Positions 1-9,200 of a DNA stretch of 64,000 nucleotides are shown piece after piece; position 1 is the stretch's first letter, and each line of letters starts with the position of its first letter. Origin of the DNA: Corallococcus macrosporus DSM 14697 (GTDB lineage Bacteria > Myxococcota > Myxococcia > Myxococcales > Myxococcaceae); contig NZ_CP022203.1 of NCBI RefSeq assembly GCF_002305895.1, forward strand, positions 4,318,501 to 4,382,500, written 5' to 3'. The notes beneath the pieces are model-generated. The model made no database searches, had not been told where the DNA came from, and saw nothing but the letters and a program-made list of their open reading frames with translations. Made by a program: the position numbers and the translations under genes.

Positions 1-2
1 CG

Positions 3-3000
3 CAGCAGCGCATCTGGTACCTCCACCAGCTCGATCCGGCGGGCATCGCGTACAACAACACCGTCACGCTGCGGCTCGACGGCGCGGTGGACGAAGGACT
101 CCTGGAGGCCGCGCTGAACGCGCTGGTGGACCGGCATGAGGTCCTTCGCACCACCTTCGCGCTCGAGGACGGAGGCGCGCATCAGGTGATCGCGCCGTCC
201 ATGCCGCTGGTGCTGGAGCGGCTGACGGCGCGCGGGGAGACGCTGGCGGCGCGCGAGGCGGATGCCCTGACGCTGGCCCTGGCCGAGGCGCGCAAGCCCT
301 TCGACCTGGAGCACGGGCCGGTGATGCGGGCCGTGCACATCCGTGTCGGCGAGGCCGTGTCGGTGTTGCACCTGACGCTGCATCACATCGCCTCGGATGG
401 CTGGTCCGGAGGCGTGCTCTTCCGCGAGCTCGTGGCGGGCTATGGGGCGCTCGCGGCGGGCCGGCCGTCGCCGCTGCCCGAGCTGCCCGTGCAGTACGCG
501 GACTACGCCGCGTGGCAGCGCGGGTGGCTGGAGGGGCCAGGCATGGAGGCCCAGCTCGCGTACTGGAAGCAGCAGCTCGCGGGCGCGCAGGTGCTGGAGC
601 TCCCGACGGACCGACCTCGCCCCGCGCGGTGGACGGGGCGGGGCGGCCGGCTCGGGGTCTCCGTGGACAAGCCGTTGATGGACGCGGTGTGGGCGGTGGG
701 CCGCCGCGAGGGGGCCACGCCCTTCATGGTGCTGACGGCGGCGTTCCAGACGCTGCTGCACCGGTACTCGGGGCAGGACGACATCATCGTCGGGACGTCC
801 GCCGCCGGCCGCAACCGGCCCGAGCTCGAAGGGCTCATCGGCTGCTTCCTCAACACGCTCGCCATCCGGGGCGACTTCTCCCGGGCGCCCACCTTCGTGG
901 AGCTGCTCCGTCAGGTGAAGCGGGCGTCGATTGGCGCATACGCGCACCAGGAGATTCCGTTCGAGCGGCTGGTGGACGAGCTGCGCGTGCCGCGTGACCC
1001 GAGCCGGATGCCCCTGGTCCAGGCGATGCTCACGTTCCACAACACGCCGCCCGTGGAGGTCCGCACGCCGGGGCTGGGCGTGAAGATGCTGGAGCTGGAC
1101 ATCGGCGCCACCAAGGTGGACCTGTCGCTGGAGCTGCGGGAGACGCCGGAGGGCCTCACGGGGGGGCTGGAGTACCCGGCGGACCTGTTCGACCTGTCCA
1201 CGGTGGAGGCGCTGTGGGAGCGCTTCGTGCGGCTGCTCCAGGGCATCGCCGCGAACCCGTCGCGGCGGGTGTCGGAGCTGCCCCTGCTGTCGGAGGTGGA
1301 GCGTCAGCGGATGCTGGTGGCGTGGAATGACACCCGCGCCCCCGTCCCGGAGGGCGCGACCCTGCATGGCCTGTTCGAGGCGCAGGCCCGGCGCACGCCC
1401 GACGCGGTGGCGGTGGTGGCCGAGGCGCAGCGCCTCACGTACGCCGAGCTGGACGCCCGGGCCAACCAGCTCGCGCACCACCTGCGCACGCTGGGCGTGG
1501 GGCCGGAGGTCCGCGTGGGCTTGTGCGCGGAGCGCACCGCGGAGCTGGTGGTGGGGCTCCTGGGCGTGTTGAAGGCGGGCGGCGCGTTCGTCCCGCTGGA
1601 CCCCGCCTATCCCACGGCCCGGCTGACGCACATGATGCGGGACGCCGGCCTGTCCGTGGTGGTGACGGTGGACGCCATCGCGGACGTGCTCCCCGCCGGG
1701 GGCGAGCTGCTCGTCGCGCTGGACGCGGAGTGGGGCCACATCGCGCGCAACCCCGTGGAGCCACCCCAGGTGGGCGCGCTGCCGGAGCACCTGGCATACG
1801 TCATCTACACGTCCGGCTCGACCGGCGTGCCGAAGGGCGTGCTGGTGCCGCACCACGGGCTCTGCAACACCCTGGGCACCGTCATCCGCGCCCATGGCGT
1901 GGGGCCGGGGCGGCGCGTGCTCCAGGCGGCGGCGCTCGGCTTCGATGCGTCCGTGCTGGAGGTGCTGTCCACGCTGGTGGCCGGGGCGGAGCTGCACCTC
2001 GTCTCCCGCGAATCGCTGCTCCCCGGCGCCCCGCTCCGCGAGGTGTTGGAGGCGCGAGGCATCACCACGGTGACGCTCACCCCGTCCTCGTTGTCGCAGT
2101 TGGAGCCGGAGGGGCTCCCCACGCTGGAGACGGTCATCTCGGCCGGTGAGGCCTGCACGCCAGCGCTGGCGCGGCGGTGGAAGCCGGGGCGCCGGTTGCT
2201 CAACGGCTACGGCCCCACGGAGGCGTCCGTCTGCGCCACGCTCTCCACCGAGCTGGACGTGGAGCGCCCGGACATCGGCCGGCCTGTCGCGAACATGCGC
2301 GCGTATGTGTTGGATGGCTGGGGACAGCCCGTTCCGCCCGGTGTCCCGGGCGAGCTGTACCTGGGGGGCCCGGGCGTGGCGCGTGGCTACCTGGGCAGGC
2401 CGGAGCTCACGGCGGAGCGCTTCGTCCCGGACGCCCTGTCTGGAGAGGCCGGAGCGAGGCTGTACCGGACGGGCGACCGGGTCCGCTTCCTCGCGGACGG
2501 ACGGCTGGAGTACCTGGGGCGCACGGACTTCCAGGTGAAGCTGCGCGGCTTCCGCATCGAGCTGGGGGAGGTGGAGGCGGCGCTGCGGCAGCACCCCGAG
2601 GTGCGTGACGCGGTGGCGGTCGTCCGGGAGGACTCGCCGGGCGCGCGCAGGTTGGTGGGCTACGTGGTGCACGGCGCCGGGCTGGAGGCCCCGGCGCTGC
2701 GCGCCTTCTTGAAGGAGCGGCTGCCCGAGCACCTGGTGCCCGCGGCCTTCGTGTCCCTGGAGGCGTTCCCGTTGTCACCCAGCGGGAAGGTGGACCGCGC
2801 CGCGCTGCCGGCGCCGGACGCCGCGCGCGCGGGGGTGGGGACGGGGTACGTGGAGCCGCGCACCGAGGCGGAGAAGACGCTGGCCGCGCTCTGGGCCCAG
2901 GTGCTGGGCGTGGAGCGGGTGGGCCTGCACGACAACTTCTTCGAGCTGGGCGGAGACTCCATCCTGGGCATCCAGATTGTCTCGCGCGCGAAGGCGCTGG

Positions 3001-4430
3001 GGCTGGAGCTGGAGCCCGCCACGCTCTTCGAGCGGCAGACGCTGGTGGAGCTGGCCGCCGCCGCGGGGAAGGCGAAGGCCAGCGTCGCGGAGCAGGGGCT
3101 GGTGGAAGGCGCCGTGCCGCTGACGCCCATGCAGCGCATCTTCTTCGACGCGTGGGCGCCGCCTCGGCCGCACCACTACAACCTGGCCGCGGTGCTGGAG
3201 GTGCGCCGTCCCGTGGATGCGGCGCTCCTGGAGGAGGCGTTGCGGGCGCTGGTGTCGCACCATGACGCGCTTCGCTCGCGCTTCACACGGGCGCCGGACG
3301 GCTGGCGGCAGTCCATCGCGGGCGTGCCGGAGCGGGTGCCCGTCAGGCGCGTGGACATATCCGCCGTGCCGGAGGCGGAGCAGGGCGCGGCGCTGGAGGC
3401 CGTGGGCGCGGAGGTCCACGGGAGCCTGGACCTGGGTGAAGGCCTGCTGCTGCGGGCGGCCCTGTTCGAGCGCGGGGCGGGGCGCGCCGCCCGGCTGCTG
3501 CTGGTGGTGCACCACCTGGCGGTGGATGGCGTCTCGCTGCGACCGCTGCTGGAGGACCTGGAGACGGCGTACTCGCAGGTGGAGCGTGGCGCGCCCGTCG
3601 TGCTTCCCCCCAAGACGACGTCCTTCAAGGCGTGGGCGGAGCGGCTGGTGGCACACGCGCGCTCGGACGCGCTCGCGCGCGAGCTGCCGCTCTGGAAAAC
3701 CTCGCGAGACGTGCCGTCGCTGCCGGTGGACCTGCCCGGTGGGGAGGACGTGGTGGGCTCGGAGGCCCAGGTGACGGTGTCGCTCGGCGTGGACGAGACG
3801 AAGGCGTTGCTGGGGGAGGTGCCGTCGGCGTACCGGGCGCGCGTGGACGAGGTGCTGCTCACGGCCGTGGCACGGGCGGTGTCTCGCTGGACGGGGAGCC
3901 GCGAGGTGCGGTTGGAGCTGGAGGGCCACGGGCGCGAGGCGCTCTTCGACGACGTGGACCTGTCGCGCACGGTGGGCTGGTTCACCAGCACCTTCCCCCT
4001 GGAGGTGGCGCTGCCTGAGGCGGGCAGTCCTGGAGACGCGCTGCGGGCCTTGCGCGATGCCCGGCGGCTGCTGCCGGTGAACGGCATTGGCTATGGGTTG
4101 CTGCGCTACCTGCGTGACGACACGGCTGAAAGCTTGAAGGCCGCGCCGCGCGCGGAGGTGGGCTTCAACTACCTGGGACAGCTCGACGCCGCGGCGCGAG
4201 GCTCGGAGCGATTCGCCCTCACGGAGGAGGCGAGCGGCCCATGGCACGGCGCCGGCGGCCAGCGGCCGCACCGGCTCGAAGTGAACGCCGTGGTGAGCGA
4301 GGGCCGGCTGAAGGTGACCTGGGTCTACGGCGCGCAGGTCCACCACCGGGCCACCATTGAAGCGGTCGCCGCGGACTTCCTGGCGTCGCTGCGGGAGCTG
4401 ATGGACGGGCGCGGGACGCCGGATGCGGCG
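3..4430 (+). other. NRPS module C-A-T-E, predicted D-aromatic residue
   Basis: This is the only module in the window with an epimerization domain. Its T domain has the LGGDS form usual before E domains, unlike the LGGHS form of all modules in the next gene. Code positions are D, A, L (FDASVLE), T (VTLTPSS), I and A (VISAGE), G (LNGYGPTE), V and C (EASVCAT). The signature resembles Phe/Tyr activators; the exact residue is uncertain. Confidence 0.7.
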
Positions 4431-6236
4431 CGCCGGACTCCGGGAGACTTCCCGCTCGCGCGGCTGTCGTCCGCGGCCCTGGAGCGCCTGCTGCGGCGGT
4501 TCCCGGACGTGGAGGACGTGTACCCGCTCACGTCGCTCCAGCAGGGCATGCTCTTCCACGTGGCGCTGGCCCCGAAGGGCTCGGGGGTCTTCCACGAGCA
4601 GCTCGCGTGGACGTCGCGGGGCAAGGCGGACCTGCCCGCGCTGCGGAGGGCATGGGCGGAGGTCATCGCGCGTAACGCCGTCCTGCGGACGTCCTTCATC
4701 CACGAAGGGCTGCCCGAGCCGCTCCAGGTGGTCCACGGGGAGGTGGAGCTGCCCTGGACGGAGCATGACCTGCGCGGTGTCCCCGCGGAGGCGCAGCGCG
4801 CCCGGGTGGCGGCCCTGGTGGAGGAGGACCGCGTCCGTGGCTTCTCGCTGGCGCCCGCGCCGCTGGTCCGGATGCAGGTGGTCCGGCTGGGAGATGAGGA
4901 GTACCGCTTCCTCTGGAGCCACCATCACCTGGTGATGGACGGCTGGAGCGTGGGGGTGATGTTGCAGGAGGTCTTCGCCTGCTACGCGGCGTTCATCGAG
5001 GGCCGCGAGCCCGCCCTGCCGCGCCCCGCGGCGTGGCGTGACTACATCGCCTGGCTCCAACGGCAGTCGCTGGCGCGGGCCGAGGCGTTCTGGCGCGAGG
5101 AGCTCGCCGGCTTCACCGCCCCGACGCCGCTGCCCGGGGTGCGGCCCGCCGCTCCCGGCGTGGACGCCGCCGTGACGGGGGAGGAGAAGCTGTGGCTGTC
5201 GCAGGAGGCCACGGCGGCGCTCCAGGCCTTCGCCCGGCGCAACGCGGTGACGCTCAACACGTTGACGCAGGGCGCCTGGGCGCTGCTCCTGGGACGGCAT
5301 GCGGGCCAGCAGGACGTCGTCTTCGGCGCCACCGTCTCCGGGCGGCCCGTGGACCTGCCCGACGCGGAGTCCATGGTGGGCCTGTTCATCAACTCGCTCC
5401 CCATCCGCGTGGGGCTGCCTCCCGAGGCGCCGGTGGTGCCCTGGCTGCAGCGGCTCCAGGCGCGGCAGCTGGAGCTGCGGAAGTACGAGCACAGCCCGCT
5501 GGTCCAGGTGAAGGGCTGGAGTGAGCTGCCGCGCGGCCTGCCGCTCTTCGACAGCCTGCTCATCTTCGAGAACTACCCGCTCGACACCTCGCTGGGGCAG
5601 CGCGTCCCCGGGTTGGAGGTGCGGGACGTGGAGAGCCATGAGCAGGGCAACCATCCGCTCATCGCGTACGTGGTGCCCGGAGACCGGCTGCGCCTGAGTC
5701 TGGCGTATGCGCCCGCGCTGGTGAACGCGGACGAGGTGGCCCGCCTGCTGGAGCGCTGGCGCGTCCTCCTGGAGTCCCTCGTCTCCGGCGCGGAGCGCCT
5801 CTCCGACGTGGCAGCGCAGGTGGAGGGGCCCGCGCTCCAGGCCCGTGGGGCGTCCTCGGCGCAGGCGGTGAAGTACGTCGCGCCCGCGACGCCAGAGGAG
5901 CTGGCGCTGGCGGGCATCTGGACGGAGCTGCTGGGCCAGCCGCGCGTCGGCGCGCTGGACGACTTCTTCGCCCTGGGCGGTCAACCGGAGATGGCCGAGC
6001 AGGTCGTCGCGCGGGTGCGCGAGGCGCTGGGGGTGGAGTTGCCGCGGACCGCGGTGTTCGAGGCGCCCACGCTGGCCGGGTTGGCGGAGGTGGTGGTCCG
6101 GATGGCGGGGGCGATGCGGCGGCTCGCGGATGACCCGACGTCGCGGGTGTCGGGAGCGCTGGACCCGGCGGCCCTGGAGCAGTTGTCCGACGAGGAACTG
6201 GACGCGTTGCTGGACGCGACCGAGGGGGAGGGCTGA
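3..6236 (+). CDS. NRPS subunit, C-A-T-E-C-T (5' end outside window)
   Basis: Peptide synthetase subunit acting just before the giant synthetase downstream. The frame is open from base 3 and already encodes the C1 core (QQRIWYLHQLDP), so the gene starts left of the window; the GTG at 87 is an internal valine codon. Domains in order: C (to about 1320; HHIASDG at 381), A (about 1350-2815; A3 YTSGSTG near 1804, A5 NGYGPTE), T with LGGDS (Ser codon 2958-2960), E (about 3105-4430; HHLAVDG at 3509, EGHGR near 3920), a second C of the D-residue acceptor type (about 4485-5850; HHHLVMDG near 4919) and a T-like domain whose serine is replaced (LGGQPE, Pro codon 5985-5987). The A-domain code read against GrsA is DALTIAGVCK, close to Phe/Tyr-type codes, so a D-aromatic residue is inferred. 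The C-terminus carries an acidic LSDEELDALLDA tail, a plausible docking element. The next gene starts 3 bases after the stop. Confidence 0.93.
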   Translation, partial: QQRIWYLHQLDPAGIAYNNTVTLRLDGAVDEGLLEAALNALVDRHEVLRTTFALEDGGAHQVIAPSMPLVLERLTARGETLAAREADALTLALAEARKPFDLEHGPVMRAVHIRVGEAVSVLHLTLHHIASDGWSGGVLFRELVAGYGALAAGRPSPLPELPVQYADYAAWQRGWLEGPGMEAQLAYWKQQLAGAQVLELPTDRPRPARWTGRGGRLGVSVDKPLMDAVWAVGRREGATPFMVLTAAFQTLLHRYSGQDDIIVGTSAAGRNRPELEGLIGCFLNTLAIRGDFSRAPTFVELLRQVKRASIGAYAHQEIPFERLVDELRVPRDPSRMPLVQAMLTFHNTPPVEVRTPGLGVKMLELDIGATKVDLSLELRETPEGLTGGLEYPADLFDLSTVEALWERFVRLLQGIAANPSRRVSELPLLSEVERQRMLVAWNDTRAPVPEGATLHGLFEAQARRTPDAVAVVAEAQRLTYAELDARANQLAHHLRTLGVGPEVRVGLCAERTAELVVGLLGVLKAGGAFVPLDPAYPTARLTHMMRDAGLSVVVTVDAIADVLPAGGELLVALDAEWGHIARNPVEPPQVGALPEHLAYVIYTSGSTGVPKGVLVPHHGLCNTLGTVIRAHGVGPGRRVLQAAALGFDASVLEVLSTLVAGAELHLVSRESLLPGAPLREVLEARGITTVTLTPSSLSQLEPEGLPTLETVISAGEACTPALARRWKPGRRLLNGYGPTEASVCATLSTELDVERPDIGRPVANMRAYVLDGWGQPVPPGVPGELYLGGPGVARGYLGRPELTAERFVPDALSGEAGARLYRTGDRVRFLADGRLEYLGRTDFQVKLRGFRIELGEVEAALRQHPEVRDAVAVVREDSPGARRLVGYVVHGAGLEAPALRAFLKERLPEHLVPAAFVSLEAFPLSPSGKVDRAALPAPDAARAGVGTGYVEPRTEAEKTLAALWAQVLGVERVGLHDNFFELGGDSILGIQIVSRAKALGLELEPATLFERQTLVELAAAAGKAKASVAEQGLVEGAVPLTPMQRIFFDAWAPPRPHHYNLAAVLEVRRPVDAALLEEALRALVSHHDALRSRFTRAPDGWRQSIAGVPERVPVRRVDISAVPEAEQGAALEAVGAEVHGSLDLGEGLLLRAALFERGAGRAARLLLVVHHLAVDGVSLRPLLEDLETAYSQVERGAPVVLPPKTTSFKAWAERLVAHARSDALARELPLWKTSRDVPSLPVDLPGGEDVVGSEAQVTVSLGVDETKALLGEVPSAYRARVDEVLLTAVARAVSRWTGSREVRLELEGHGREALFDDVDLSRTVGWFTSTFPLEVALPEAGSPGDALRALRDARRLLPVNGIGYGLLRYLRDDTAESLKAAPRAEVGFNYLGQLDAAARGSERFALTEEASGPWHGAGGQRPHRLEVNAVVSEGRLKVTWVYGAQVHHRATIEAVAADFLASLRELMDGRGTPDAARRTPGDFPLARLSSAALERLLRRFPDVEDVYPLTSLQQGMLFHVALAPKGSGVFHEQLAWTSRGKADLPALRRAWAEVIARNAVLRTSFIHEGLPEPLQVVHGEVELPWTEHDLRGVPAEAQRARVAALVEEDRVRGFSLAPAPLVRMQVVRLGDEEYRFLWSHHHLVMDGWSVGVMLQEVFACYAAFIEGREPALPRPAAWRDYIAWLQRQSLARAEAFWREELAGFTAPTPLPGVRPAAPGVDAAVTGEEKLWLSQEATAALQAFARRNAVTLNTLTQGAWALLLGRHAGQQDVVFGATVSGRPVDLPDAESMVGLFINSLPIRVGLPPEAPVVPWLQRLQARQLELRKYEHSPLVQVKGWSELPRGLPLFDSLLIFENYPLDTSLGQRVPGLEVRDVESHEQGNHPLIAYVVPGDRLRLSLAYAPALVNADEVARLLERWRVLLESLVSGAERLSDVAAQVEGPALQARGASSAQAVKYVAPATPEELALAGIWTELLGQPRVGALDDFFALGGQPEMAEQVVARVREALGVELPRTAVFEAPTLAGLAEVVVRMAGAMRRLADDPTSRVSGALDPAALEQLSDEELDALLDATEGEG
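4480..6110 (+). other. C domain plus serine-less T domain, no A domain
   Basis: The C domain is complete (PLTSLQQGMLFH, HHHLVMDGWS, LFINSLPIRV, SPLVQVKGWSE, IFENYPL) and is of the kind that follows E domains. The T-like domain after it has normal flanks (DDFFALGG and an ELPRTAVFEAPTLAGLAE tail) but reads Q-P-E where H-S-L is expected, so it cannot take phosphopantetheine at the usual position. No A domain lies between them. Confidence 0.8.
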
Positions 6237-6239
6237 ACC

Positions 6240-9200
6240 ATGGGGAATGAGACGGACAAGAAGCCCACGCTCACGCGCGAGGAGAAGCTCGCGCTGCTCG
6301 CGAAGCGGTTGGAGAAGAAGCCTCGGCCCGCGGTGCCGCTGACGTTCGCCCAGCAGTGGCTGTGGTCCCTGGAGCAGCGCTCACCCGGGCTGCCGGCCCA
6401 CCGTCTGCCGTGGGTGCTGGAGCTGTCCGGCCATCTGGAGGTGGCCATCCTGGAGCGGAGCCTCCAGGACGTGGCGCGGCGTCATGAGCCGCTGCGCACG
6501 CACTTCGGCGAGGTCTCCGGCGCTCCGGTGCAATTCGTGGAGCCCCAGGTGCGCCTCCCGTTCACCGTGGAGGGGGTGGAAGACGTTCCGGCGGAGGCGC
6601 GCGAGGCCGCGGTCCGGCAGCGCATCCAGCGGGACCTGGAGACGCCGTTCGACCTGTCGCGTGGCCCGCTGGCGCGCGCGCTGCTGCTGCGTGTGTCGCC
6701 GGAGCGGCATGTGCTCCTGATGGTGGTGCACCACCTCGTCTGCGACGCCGCGTCCCTGGAGGTGCTCTCCCAGGAGCTGCTGGCGCTCTACGGTGCCTTC
6801 GTCCAGGGGCAGCCGTCGCCGCTGCCGGACGCACCGCTCCCGTACTCGGAGTACGCGGCGGCGCAGCGAGCCAGGCTGCGCGGAGACGCGCTGGATGCGC
6901 ACCTGGAGCGGTGGCGCGAGCGCCTCGCGGGCGCGCCGCACGAGCTGGCGTTGCCCACGGACCGGCCTCGGCGCTCCTCGACGGGACGGGCGGAGCGGCG
7001 GCGGGCGCTGCTGCCCCAGGCGCTGACGGAGCGGCTGGAGTCGCTGGCGCGGGCCGAGGGTGGCTCCCTCTTCGCGGTCGTGCTGGCCGGGCTCCAGGCG
7101 GTGCTGTCGCGCTACAGCGGGCAGAAGGACCTGCTCATCGGCGCGCTGTCCGAGCGCGGGAACAAGGAGCTGGCGGGGTTGGTGGGCCTCGTGTCCGAGC
7201 CGCGAGCTCTTCGCGCGGACCTGTCTGGCCGGCCGGACTTCCGTGAGCTGCTGCGCCGGGCGAGGGCGGACACGGCGGAGGCCTTCGAGCACCCGCACGT
7301 CCCGTTCGAGCCGCTGCTGGAGTCGTTGGGCGTAGAGCACGACGCGACGCGCGCGCCGCTCTTCCAGGTGCGCTTCGGTGCGCGCGAGGCGCTTCCCCGG
7401 GTGCGCGCGGTTTCGGAGCTGGAGGTGCGCGTCCTCGACGCGGAGGGGGCCAGCACCGACCTGGACCTGTCCTTGATGATGGTCCAAGAGGCCGAGGGGC
7501 TCACGCTCGAGGCCACCTACAACGCGGACCTGTTCGACGCGGCGACCATCGGCGGGTTGCTGGGCCACCTGGAGGCGTTGCTCGAGGCGGCGGTGACGGC
7601 GCCGGACGTCCCGGTGGAGACGCTGCCGCTCCTGCGCGGACCCGAGCGCCAGCAGGTGCTGGTGACGTGGAGTGGCGCGAGCGAGCCGGTGGCGGCCCAT
7701 GCGTGCGCGCATGCGTTGTTCGAGGCGCAGGTCGCGCGGACGCCGGAGGCCACGGCGGTGATCTCCGGCCGGGAGTCCGTGACGTATCGCGAGCTCGACG
7801 CGCGAGCGAACCGTGTGGCGATGCGTCTGCGCGCGCACGGCGTGGGCCTGGAGTCCCGGGTGGCCGTGTGCGTGGAGCGCTCGGTGGAGCTGCTGGCGGC
7901 GTTGCTGGGCGTGCTCAAGGCCGGCGGTGCCTATGTGCCGCTGGACCCCGAGTATCCCGCGGAGCGGCTGGGCTTCATGTTGGAGGACAGCGGCGCGCGC
8001 GTGGTCGTGGCGCGAGCGCGGTACCGGGAGAAGCTGGGGGCGTCTTCAGCGCCCGTGTGGCTGGAGGTGGACACGCTGACCTCGGCTGGTGCCGAGGAGA
8101 CGGCGGAGGTCGCCGTCCCGGTGCCCCCGGAGGCCGCGGCGTATGTGCTCTACACGTCGGGCTCCACGGGGCGGCCCAAGGGCGTGGTGGTTCAGCACCA
8201 GTCGCTGGGGAGCTTCATCCGCGCGGAGTGGCAGGTGTGCCCGGTGGCCCCGGGTGACCGGGTGCTTCAGTTCGCGTCCATCAGTTGGGACACGAGCGCG
8301 GAGGAGATCTACCCGTGCCTCACGCAGGGCGGCACGCTGGTGCTGCGCACCCCCGAGCTGTTGGATGTCCCGGACGCCTTCCTGGCTCGGTGCGAGGCGG
8401 CTGGCATCAGCCAGCTCAACCTGCCCACGGCCTTCTGGCACGAGCTGACGGCGAGCCTGGACGAAGGCAAGGCGCGTCTCCCGGCGGGCCTGAAGTGGGT
8501 GGTCATCGGCGGGGAGCGGGCCGTTCCCGCCCGGGTGGCGCAGTGGCGCCGCCGCGTGGGGCGCGCGGTGCCGCTGTTGAACACCTACGGGCTGACCGAG
8601 GTGACGGCCGTGGCCACCGCGGTGGACCTGATGGCCGAAGTCGAGGACGCGGGGCGTGAGGTGGCCATCGGCCGGCCGCTGACGAACGTCCGCGTCTACG
8701 TCCTCGACGAGGCGCTGGAGCCAGTGCCCGCGGGCGTGGTGGGCGAGCTGTTCATCGGGGGGCTGGGCGTGGCGCGGGGGTATCTCGGCCGGCCCGGGCT
8801 GACCGCGGAGCGCTTCGTGCCCTCGCCCTGGGGAGCTGGGGCCCGGCTGTATCGCACGGGCGACAAGGCGCGTTGGCGGCGGGACGGCGTGCTGGAGTAC
8901 CTGGGCCGGGGTGACGCGCAGGTGAAGGTGCGCGGGCATCGCATCGAGCCTGGCGAGGTGGAGTCGGCGCTGCTCGGGCAGCCGGGGGTTCGCGAGGCCC
9001 TGGTCGTGGTGCGCGAGGACGTGCCCGGCGACAAGCGGCTGGTGGCCTACGTGGTGCCGCGTGACGCTCACGGGCTGGAAGGCAGTGAGGTCCGCGCGAG
9101 CCTGGAGTCCCGGTTGCCGCGCTTCATGGTGCCGCAGGCGGTGGTGGTGCTGGAGCGGCTGCCGTTGCTGCCGAACGGGAAGGTGGACCGCGAGGCGCTC

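Noticed and set aside
3105-4430. E domain considered as a further C domain
   Set aside because: It keeps HHLAVDG but has EGHGRE and GFNYLGQ motifs and follows an LGGDS carrier, all typical of epimerization domains.
2775-5984. 1069-codon open frame on the minus strand
   Set aside because: Lies opposite the NRPS domains in a frame kept open by GC-rich third positions. The translation is low-complexity (R, H, Q, L rich) and has no domain.
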